In this document: positions 25,095 through 33,667 of the stretch, in pieces
How the letters are laid out: each line of letters opens with the position of its first letter
How positions within the stretch are numbered: position 1 is the stretch's first letter
DNA from: Pascua guehoae
Lineage: Eukaryota > Basidiomycota > Tremellomycetes > Trichosporonales > Trichosporonaceae
Length of the DNA: 64,000 nucleotides
Reading direction: 5' to 3'
Assembly: GCA_001600415.1 (NCBI GenBank)
Contig: BCJX01000021.1
Span: forward strand, 296,383 to 360,382
The notes under the pieces: model-generated
What the model was told of the DNA's origin: nothing
Seen by the model: only the letters and a program-made list of their open reading frames with translations
Databases searched by the model: none
Made by a program: the position numbers and the translations under genes

Positions 25095-26510
25095 CCGAGC
25101 GTGTGCGAGCGTGGCGGTGTGTCCCTCCTCGTGGACATGCTTCTCAGCCGTCCCGACCTTCTGGCTGTCGCCCCGAGACAGCGAGGCTGGGGTAACTCCC
25201 TCCAGGTGCCGGGTCTACCCCGTGCCCATTTCCCCAGCGTGGGGGTCCGGGGCACAGTCCGAGTGTCGTGTGCGAGGAGCGTGGCGAGGGGGCCTGTGTT
25301 TCGCAACCTCGAGGACCGCTATGGGGCATTGCTTGTCATCTCAGCCGCCCCGGTCGTCTCTGCCGTGCTGGCTCTGCTGGCCCTGTCGCGCCTAGTCTGG
25401 GGTTGCCCTGCGTAGATGCCAGTTCCGAGTGTGTGCGGAGCGTGCGAGCGGTGTGTCCCATCGGAGAGATGAGGGTTGCTTCTCGGTCCCCGCCGTCCCT
25501 TCCTGACCGTGCTTTCCTGACCGTGCCCGCCTGACTGTGCTGAGGCGCTGTCGCCTCGAGTCTGGGATAATTCCCCTGCGCGCAGTAGTTGCGAGTGTGG
25601 TGTGCGGAGCGTGCGACGGTGTGTCCCAATCTCGAGGTCATGGGGTTGCTTCTCAGCCGTCCCGGCCTGGCTGTTCTAGTGAGACAGCGAGTCTAGGGTA
25701 ATTCCCTGCGCGTCTAGATGCCCTAGTTCCGGGTCGAGTGTGCGGAGCGTGGCGTGCGAGCGGTGTGTCCCAATCTCATGGAGAGATGTGCTTCTCAGCC
25801 GTCCCGACCTGTTCTCGGCTGTCTCCCCGAGTGAGACTGCGAGTCTGGGGTAATTCCCCTGCGCTCCAGGCGCCGTGTCTGCCCCGTAGTCATTTTCCGC
25901 GCCTCGATCGCGTGGCCGTCGGTACAGTCCGAGTGTCGCGTGACGAGCGTGGCGAGCGGGTGTTTCCAATCTCGTCGAGAGGGTTGCTTCTCGGTCCCGT
26001 CCGTGCCCTCCTGACCCCCTCCTGGCCGTGCTGAGGCGCTGTCGCCTCGGGTCTGAGGTAATTCCCCCGCGTTCGAGGCGCCGCGTCTTCCCCGTGCCCA
26101 TTTTCCGCTGACAGCGTGGCAGTCCGCGGCATCCGAGTGTGTGTAGGAGCGTGCGAGGGGTGTCCCAACCTCGTGGAGATGCTTCTCAGCCGTCCCGGCC
26201 TTGTCGCGGCTGTCTCGCCCCGAGTGAGACAGCCGCGGGGTAATTCCCCTACCCCTCCAGATGCGACGTCTACCCTGTACCCATTTTCCCCGCCTAGCGT
26301 GGTCGTCCGCGGCATCCGAATGTCGTGTGCGAGAAGCGTGGCAGGGGGTGTGTTTCCCAACCTCGTGGAGATGAGGGTTGCTTCTCAGTCCCCCGTGCCC
26401 CTTGCCGACCGTGCGGGCTCTCTGAAGCGCTGCTACCGCCTCGAGGCTGGGGTAATTTCCGGGAGCTGCATCTACCCCGGGGCCATTTTCTCCACCCCGA
26501 TACCATGTGT
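25095..26510. repeat. Degenerate satellite array, eight units of about 130-210 bp in two subtypes
   Basis: Eight successive units share a GGTAATTCCCC-like box (near 25191, 25401, 25565, 25697, 25849, 26057, 26239 and 26451), preceded by GCTTCTCAGCCGTCCC-like sequence and followed in the full-length units by a CCCATTTTCC-like box (near 25224, 25892, 26096, 26277 and 26481). Units 2, 3 and 4 are shortened and lack the second box. Two subtypes are visible. Type A reads CTCAGCCGTCCC..CGAGTGAGAC; type B reads CTCGGTCCC..GAGGCGCTGTCGCCTCG. In the last four units the order is A-B-A-B, giving a dimer period of about 390 bp. The unit junctions also share CGAGTGT..GGAGCGTG. Function unknown. Neither strand encodes a known domain. 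Confidence 0.8.
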
Positions 26511-26868
26511 TCCCGCGCACAGCAACGAACTCGGATCGCTCGCACCCGCTCGTCCTTGGATCTCGGCTCGGTCCTCCGAGACCGGCTCGCGGTCCGCGGC
26601 CCCGCGTAAATCGCCGAGCATAATAAATCCCACGTCCCTCGTGCACACGTCTGAGCACCGGCGGCTGTGAAGTAGACCGATGGCTGACACGGCCGGGTCT
26701 CAGAAGGAGCCGAGCCGCTCGGTCCCCTTTCTGTGCGCTGCGTGCTGCGTGCCTTTTGGCGCAGTCTGGGGCCGTGGGGCCGTGGCTGGCCGTGGATCCC
26801 AGTGTGTCCCTCGCTGCCAATCCCGCGGATCGTTGAGCACGTCCACGTCCACGTCCACGTCCGTTCAT
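25795..26868 (-). other. Candidate repeat-protein ORF across the satellite (uncertain)
   Basis: An ATG-initiated minus-strand frame of 357 codons runs through the proximal half of the satellite without a stop. It starts in a GGACGT hexamer run (MNGRGRGRGRAQ) and then reads three to four protein repeats of about 63-66 residues. The repeats share GKWxxGRR, G-N/E-Y/L-P, HEVG and HSDAADCHA-like elements (HSDAADDHA, HSDAADCHA, HSDCTDGHA). Persistence of one frame across degenerate units could mean coding constraint, or only that unit lengths happen to be near multiples of three in stop-poor GC-rich DNA. No known domain is recognised and no introns are evident. The composition (very Arg-rich) is unlike the other genes here. 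Confidence 0.2.
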
Positions 26869-27525
26869 TCATCGCCCAGTTTATCCAGATCTGAAACTTG
26901 ATCTCTCTCTAGCCTGCTTGCCAGACCTACACGCTCGATAAAGTTCTCACGAGAGGCCAACCCCCACGCGCCGCGCCGCGCCACACCTTTCCGTCATGTG
27001 GCGTGATCGGGGGCTTATTGGGTGACCGCCGGGTATGACGTTGCCACGGCTCCGGGTTGGAGGCTGGCTCACGGCGAGATTCGAGGCGAGATTCCAGGTC
27101 AGTGCGCGGTTCTCCAGCGTCGGGGATGATTTCATGGTGTGCGGTGGGACCAGGGGGGTGCGATTTACTTGTTGATGGAATTAATTTCTACCACCCCATA
27201 TCTTGGTACTGCCCCCCCCCCCCCTCCCTGGCCCCATCGTTCCAAGCTGTGTACATTGCCCCAAGGCTGCCACCTTGACTGAGCTGCGCCGCATCCATGG
27301 GATTTTTGCCACGGCGCAAGGCAAAAGATCTTAGGCTTGAGTCAAGTACCCAGCTGGCCAGCCGGTAGTTTGCAACCATTCCGTCGTCCACGGTACCCCG
27401 AAATCTGTGGGATCACTAGGCTCATTCACATTCACAGAGACGCCGAACGCGTCGGACGCGTCGGATGCCATGTGATGCGCCCCCGCCCGACGCGTCGCGC
27501 CACGGACCTATATCCGAGCTTGGAC

Positions 27526-27751
27526 CAGATTCCAGCGCCAGCGCCAGCAGCCCGATGACTCATGAAACCTCGTGAAAAAATCACCAGCCACTCGGGTGTC
27601 TGTGCGGCTGGGTCTGGGACCGAGCCGACGAGGAGGGAAAATTAAGACAGATTCCAGCGCTGGTATCAGAAGCCCTCTGGGAAAATTTGCCAGCCACTCG
27701 GGTGTCTGTGCGGCTGGGTTTCCAACCGAGACGAGGAGGGGGGAAATTAGG
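27526..27751. repeat. Tandem duplication, two copies of about 105-122 bp
   Basis: Copy 1 (27526-27647) and copy 2 (27648-27751) both start CAGATTCCAGCGC, share CCAGCCACTCGGGTGTCTG followed by TGCGGCTGGGT, and end GACGAGGAGGG..AAATTA. Copy 2 differs by substitutions and small deletions. Seen directly. Confidence 0.85.
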
Positions 27752-29047
27752 AGACACGAGAATATTAAGGTACACTATGGCGTAGCTGGGACTGTCGCCA
27801 GTGACGCGTCCTCTTTGCCCAGAGGTGAGCCCTCAGTGCCCTTGTCCGTAACCCAGACTCCGGCGCTCAATGTCCTTCTGCGTAACCCAGACTCCGGTAA
27901 AGCCCTCTATAAAACGCACTCAGGTATTTTGGCAGAAACGTACCCGGGCGGATGATGTTTATCCGAACACAACCCTTGACTAGAGAACTTGGCGAAATAC
28001 AAACCGGGACATAGAGCATCGGGCCAAGCAGCAGTCCCAGTGGACGGTACCCCCATGGTTCGTCCCCACCCCCACATCGTCCAGTACTCGACAATACCAC
28101 CCAGCCGTCCATGGAAACCCCCTCACCAATGTGGATGTTGCACTCCCAGACGCACAATCTCCCATCTCCCCGTCCCTGCACCCGCCCACGCCCCTCATCC
28201 CCGCATCCCAGAGCAATTATTGCTCAGCTCACTCTCAGTTATTTCCCCGCACGACCTCGGCACCCGGCACGGTTCGGCCCGCACGGCCCTCCGCCGGCCA
28301 ACGAGGCGTTGCTGGAAAGAAAATTGTCCGTGAAAAAAATCAGTCTCAGGACACCGTGGGGTGTTCCGAGGCGCTCTGTGGCGTTGGGACATGTCACGGG
28401 CCGCGGGCTCGTGCGTGGGAGCTGTGGCTGGAAAAAGGTGGTGGCGGGGTGCACGGTTGGCTTGTGCGGGGGCGGGTATGGCGGAATTTATCGTGGTCGT
28501 GGAGCATGGAGGTTGTGGAGTGTATGATGGACGAGGTGAGTGGCCCCCGTTGCCTGTTTAGGTCGCTCTGTTGTCTGAGCGTACGAGGGTCAGCGTCTGA
28601 TCCCGGGGGGGAGGGGCGGAATATAAGTCCCATGGACCTGCACCTTGGTGACACTGCCGTCTGCGGGCGCGTGGCCGCTTCAGCGTGCAACAATGTAGAG
28701 TACTGTTTATCGAGTCTGATCATGGAGGGGGAGGAAAATGATAAGAATTTGTTCCACTGCGAATGGCAGGGTACTACCCAAACTATTCCCCCATGGTCCG
28801 TCCCTTCCACTGGACGCGGTTCGACCTCCATGACCGTATACAGAAGGACAGAAGGCCATATCCTCAAGTTACACCCGATGGTCATTGTACGCTGCGTCTT
28901 CGAGCCCACGGGCGAATATACCTCGCCCATATCAACACCGTTCCTCATTCAGCCTCGTTCAGTAATGACCCCGCGTCCAGTGTTCGCTGGGAGCCTCGTG
29001 TGGCCCCATTCTGGCCGGCGTGTGGATGGTATGGGCACGTGGCGTCT

Positions 29048-29089
29048 GGCATGTGGCATGTGGCATGTGGCATGTGGCATGTGGCATGC
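29048..29089. repeat. (GGCATGT)n heptamer microsatellite
   Basis: Six near-perfect copies of GGCATGT. Seen directly; no function inferred. Confidence 0.9.
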
Positions 29090-29688
29090 GTCCTAAGGGG
29101 GACAATGTGAGCCCGAATATTGTGACGTCTACAAACACCGGGCTTGTACGATGCACTGACCCGACTCCAGGCTATGGATTCCTGCGCTGTGGATCTGTGG
29201 ATCTGTGCGTGGTGGCCGTGACGATCGTTCATGGATGCGCGCAATGGCGGGGTGGGGACGTAGTGGGGGTACATCTGGGGCTAGCCAGCGGGGTGTAGGG
29301 GGTTGTAGTGGGTTGTAGCGGTCGTAGAGGGCCGTAGAGGGTCGCAGAGGGTTGTAGTGGGTCGCAGTGGGTTGTACGGGATTGTGGTGTGGTGGTATGA
29401 GACTGGTGATCGTTCTTCAGCTGCAATTAATTTGTCTCCTCGACGTTGACGTCGAGTTCCCGCTGGGGAGTCGTCAATTGTCCAAAAGGTCACTTTAAAA
29501 CATGGGATGGGTACTGGACGTTTATACCTTTAGAAAACAATGCATCTACCTCCAAAGGTGCGGGTGTCGTCCCCGGCGAACGTCGACACCACCAGGCCAT
29601 GTTCCCGCCAAAGCTGGCTGGCATTGTGATGGATGGCACAAGGGGCCATGAGGTTGCTCTTTACAGTCCCCTTTTGGCGATTCTTTTG

Positions 29689-29970
29689 CTACAGGTGCGA
29701 CCGGAAAGTATTGGGGCTGCCATTGTGCCCGGCCGCGTGCAATGTCGAGCATGGACACTGTATGTCAAGCTGATGGTACGAGTAGAAGCCGTGCATCAGG
29801 GCAACTTGTGCCATATCGCGCTCAATGCAGTCTTGCAATTGTACCAGCATCCACCATGCACGACAATCTCACAGTCTCTACACTTTCATCCATGTCCTGT
29901 ACGATTCCCTGCGTGCGTGCGACCACAAACGTGGCAGTCTCAGTACTTTCCGGCCACACCTGTATAACTG
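29689..29970. repeat. Degenerate inverted repeat pair (29689-29732 and 29925-29970)
   Basis: The plus-strand segment TACAGGTGCGACCGGAAAGT near 29691 matches, on the minus strand, TACAGGTGTGGCCGGAAAGT near 29965. Similarity continues for about 40 bases (TATTGGGGCTGCCA versus TACTGAGACTGCCA). The arms are separated by about 190 bp. Both arms translate to a related peptide, QVRPES versus QVWPES, so an old inverted duplication is likely. Confidence 0.6.
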
Positions 29971-30171
29971 CACAGTTTGTTGTTTCGCCCATCTCCCATG
30001 AGCTGCTACCGCAGACGGTGTCGACAAAAGGAAAATAAATAATTAAAAAACCGACAGAAGGTGCATGAGCACACGCGACATTCATGAGCGTAGACGCGTC
30101 CAAGGTCACAACAGCACTGATTTTTGACTGGGCATGCGAGGTGGCAACAGCATCTGTGGTGACATACACAA

Positions 30172-31943
30172 CTACACACGGGCACGTTTCGCAGGGCGCT
30201 CGTCCCCACTCTCACTTCCACTCTCATCGTCTGCCAGCGGGTCGGCCCATGCTTTATCACTCGCATGCCGGTCGTCGTCCTCCCCGACGCTAGGGGAGCG
30301 GGAGGGCCCACCGCTACGTGTCGCACGCGGTGTTGGCGGTGTTGAGAGCCGCGCTTGCTCTTGTGGGGGTGTGGGGAGGCGGGGTCGCTCTGGCGGTGAA
30401 AGGATGCGCTCGCGTTGGCGTATCATCGTGGACTCGTCACGTTCGGGCTGTTCCGTCCCCGATTGCTCGGCTTCGGGTTGCTCCTCTTCAGGTTGCTCCT
30501 CTTCAGGTTGCTCCTCTTCAGGTTCTTGCTCATCTTGTTCGCCCTCATTGTCTGATGGCCAGTCGGGACTGGGTGCCGCGTGGCGCTCGGCCCCTGTCGA
30601 TGTGGCTATTGCCTCTGGTAGGTCTTCCGGGGGCGCGTTGGCCGTAGACCGTGCGTTCTGGCTGGCCTTCTGTGCAGAGCCACTCGCAGCACCCTCGAGC
30701 GCAAACGGCTGAGACGTATTGAGGCGGCCGCCAGCGATAAAGGGCTTGTTGAACGCATCAAGCAGCGATACAATCTTGACTTTGCCCAGGCCCTTGACGG
30801 CGCCGAGGGCGTGGTTGGACTGCTGCGCCATGTTGCCAAAGGACTGTGTATCAGTGGCGAGCAGACGTGAAACTTACTCCAAATTGAGCGGCCAGCGCTT
30901 CGACATTGGACTTGTTCACCTTGCGCCCGCTAGTGAGGACATGCTCGAGCTGCGCGTGGTAGCTCTGGTGCACTTTTTCCTTGAGCGTGTCGGCAGACTT
31001 GTGCTCGTATGCCTTGAGCGTTGTGAGGTACTGCGCTGCTTCCTCGTTACTGCATACGTTAGCGGGTAGTTTGGGCCTCGGTATCCCGGCTGTGTAGCTT
31101 CGCAGTCGGGGAGGGAGCGGGAGAGGAAGGAGAGGGAGAGGAAGAGGCACAGAATATGGGTGCGGGCGGAGAAAGATTGAATGCGCGCAGCTGGCAGTGC
31201 AGTCACGTTGTCATATACGCACGAGAAGGCAACAAGAATGGTAAAGTCGTTGATGATGGCGTGTTTGGACAGTTCGCGTAGTGATTGTTGGTGTTCCGTC
31301 TGAGTGTGAGTTGGACTCTTTCGACCTGTCAACTCACTATATCACACAGGATCAAGAGTATCCGCAAGCTGTACGCATTCTTCATCTTCTCTATCCGCGT
31401 AAAGATGTACTCTGGGTGCAGACGGTGGTACTTGAGGCTGTCTCGTCAGTTCTGCCCGGGTATGTTGACACACCTCAAGAACAGCACACCGTTGTGCGCC
31501 CCGACCTGGTAGTCGCACACAATGTCGCCAATCTCGAGACCGACATTTCGTATCATTGGGAGGAGAGGGTTCCGGCGCTGCCGTCAGCGTGTTGTCAAGT
31601 GCGTCGGGAAGGCGGGCCAACACACCTGTAACACACTGTACACAATCGCATTCTTGCTTGTCGCAGGCCTGTTTACGGGCTTTACTGGCGCCGCGGCATT
31701 CGAAGGTCCTGCCTCGGATGTTGAAACTTTGGGGATCGACGGGAGACCACCCGATGCATTGCGGTTGGACGCGAGCGACGGCGCGTGGGTGGTGCGGAGA
31801 ACGGAGGAAGCCGACCTGAACCCCGGAGCAGTGCTCGACGAGGCACTGGAGTTGCCGGTAGCAGCGTTGGAGGTGGCACGGGTCGAGTCTGATACAGTGT
31901 TTGATGAATTGGATGCCGCGGTAGGGGCAGGTGGTGGTTCCAT
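30172..31943 (-). CDS. RAD10: DNA excision repair protein ERCC1/Rad10 family
   Basis: Non-catalytic partner of the XPF/Rad1 nuclease, forming the structure-specific endonuclease for nucleotide excision repair and crosslink or recombination repair in the nucleus. Six minus-strand exons: 31943-31626, 31577-31474, 31437-31338, 31299-31223, 31049-30878 and 30843-30172, giving 480 residues. After a disordered Ser/Ala-rich N-terminus comes the nuclease-like central domain (NPLLPMIRNV, GVLFLSLKYHRLHPEY, then LSKHAIINDFTILVAFS, NEEAAQYLTTLKAYE and KSADTLKEK), then the tandem helix-hairpin-helix region (GLGKVKIVSLLDAFNKPF). The catalytic residues of XPF are not expected here. A C-terminal tail of about 180 residues follows, including an EEEQPEEEQPE acidic repeat. 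Most relatives end soon after the helix-hairpin-helix domain, so this tail is unusual. It shares a divergent promoter with PCS1. Confidence 0.93.
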
Positions 31944-32279
31944 GTTGGCAGTGTGGTAGTGAGCACGACGAGAATGGTGGCAAAGGGAATCTATGTTCAC
32001 TGAAAGAGGTCATTTTGGATGCAAGCAGCTGACGTAGATCCCCGTGGGGTAGCAGTTGCCCACGGGTGGGTCGCCAATCGGACACTGTCGGTGTGTCGCG
32101 ATGAATTTGCTTCCGTCATCCCACCCACGACTTTGGACTTGTGTAAACAAAGCACACGCGACTTTGGCCACTCGACAGCTCGACATCACTCCAGTTTCCA
32201 TCTCCCTCCCTCCACACGCCAACACTCAATCCAGTCCCGACTATCAAGAAGAACCACCCAGCGATCATCCGTCACAACT
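31944..32279. promoter_or_regulatory. Bidirectional promoter ERCC1 / PCS1
   Basis: 336 bp between two divergent start codons, the only regulatory space upstream of both genes. It contains GTAAACAA at 32143-32150, which fits the forkhead consensus RYAAAYA, followed by CACACGCGACT. These are candidate cell-cycle elements but are short and could be chance. Confidence 0.5.
32143..32150 (+). promoter_or_regulatory. Forkhead-type site GTAAACAA
   Basis: Exact match to the core bound by Fkh-type factors, 130 bp upstream of the PCS1 start and in the shared promoter. A chromosome-segregation gene is a sensible cell-cycle target, but one 8-mer match is weak evidence. Confidence 0.3.
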
Positions 32280-33667
32280 ATGCCTCCCAAGGGAGCCAAG
32301 CGGGGAAAGGAGAATGCACCTCCAAAGAAGGCCAAGATTGTTGAGGCGATCGAGGACGACTTTGACAACAGTGAGCTACCCACAATTCGTCTGTCCTAGC
32401 TCACACTGCAGGCATAGCAGTCGAACCAGTGGCGGAGCCTGTTAAGAAGAAGCCGGGTCGCCCTGCAAAGGGATTAAAGGCGCAGCCAACCGAGATGGAC
32501 GTGGACGAACCACCACCAGCAACCCCTCGACCAACCGCCGCCGGAGATGCCAACTTGGAGAAGCAGCTTACACAGGTTAGTACCCCCCAACACAGACACA
32601 CATGTCTGCAATCCTGACCACTTAGATGACAGCCGAGCGCGATCGTATGCGCCACGAGCGTGACACCTTTGCCAAGCAGTTTGAGGAGCTCTCACGGCTG
32701 CGGAACAGCGAGCCAGAGGGTCTCCTCGCAAAGTTCAAAGAGCAAGCGGCAGCTGTTTCCCAAGGTGGGTACTGGGCTAGATTCCAAGTTTTGACCCTGC
32801 AGCTCAGACATCCCTGATTGAAAACCTCACGGCGTTAGACGAGAAGAAGACGGCACGCATCACCGACCTCGAGCAGGTGCTAGCGAGCACGCAGGCAGCG
32901 CTCGAGAAAGCGACGGAGCGAGCGGATGCAGCCGTCGCGCCCGCGCAGCTCGACACGCGCCTCGATGGCAAGACGGAAAAGGAGCTGCGGCAAGAGGTGC
33001 ACAAGCTGCGCAAGACGGTCCAGACGCGCGAGGAGCAAAGTAAGTGGGCGGTTGGGCAGTACTGCGGGATCAACCGGCTCACAATCCTCAGTGGAACAGC
33101 TGCAGCGCGAATACAATGCCGAGGTCGCACACTCGCGCAGATTGCAAGAACAACAGGCGCGAGGATCGAGTGTTGCCCCGGGCGCATCGCATACGAAGGA
33201 GTCGGACGAGATGGACCACGAATCGCTCAAGCTGTACGAGGACCTGACCAACTTGGGCATACTGCACGTCTCTGTGCGGAGGGGCAAGACGGGCAAGGAG
33301 ACGTCGTACAACTGCATCCAGACTGTCGGAGACAAGAGTGAGTTTTGGTTTACAATGGGTGTCTGCGCAAACAAGTCCGCCAAAGTATATTCCTGCCCAC
33401 ACGCACTGACTGCCAGGCTTTGCGTTCAAGGTTCGCAAGTTTAACGAATACAACCGCACCACCAAGAAGTGGGACGCCAGCATCGAGATTCTCCCAGACC
33501 CAGCCCTCTCGAGCGAGCGTGATGAGGCGTTTGTCGCCCGCCTCGGGCCGTTTACGAAGGGGTTCACGATCCCTCGTGAGCAGCTGCCACTGGCTTGGAA
33601 CCATCTGCGTTCGAGGATGGACCCAGATGGCGAGTATTCCGATCCGGATAGGACCGTCAAGGAGTGA
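32280..33667 (+). CDS. PCS1: Monopolin-complex subunit, Csm1/Pcs1 family
   Basis: Kinetochore or nucleolar protein that clamps microtubule-attachment sites; in yeasts it works with Mde4/Lrs4. Six exons: 32280-32370, 32412-32575, 32626-32764, 32803-33039, 33092-33337 and 33417-33667, giving 375 residues. A basic N-terminus (MPPKGAKRGKENAPPKKAK, including a KEN-like tripeptide) leads into a heptad-like coiled coil from about residue 85 to 240 (many Glu/Gln/Leu/Arg). The globular Csm1 C-terminal domain follows (YEDLTNLGILHVSV, YNCIQTVGD, FAFKVRKFNEYN, IPREQLPLAWNHLRSRM). All joins keep frame. Domain order and length fit the family; there is no paralog in the window. Confidence 0.87.

Larger units (their letters stand above)
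26511..30171. other. Gene-poor spacer, lower GC, with duplications
   Basis: About 3.7 kb without a supported gene. It contains a C13 run (27212-27224), a tandem duplication (27526-27751), repeated GTAACCCAGACTCCGG (near 27847 and 27881), a (GGCATGT)n run (29048-29089), GGTTGTAGTGGGTCG-type repeats (29295-29390) and a degenerate inverted repeat (29689-29732 with 29925-29970). Open frames such as 28131-29096 (+) and 29446-29967 (+) lack ATG starts or recognisable domains. Decayed mobile-element sequence is possible but no diagnostic domain is seen. Confidence 0.5.

Noticed and set aside
25676..26101. GTGKT at the start of a minus-strand frame, resembling a Walker A motif
   Set aside because: No surrounding P-loop fold pattern; it arises from the CCCATTTTCC region of the satellite unit.
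28131..29096. 321-codon plus-strand frame in the gene-free interval
   Set aside because: Begins at a non-ATG codon, ends in the GGCATGT microsatellite, no recognisable domain.
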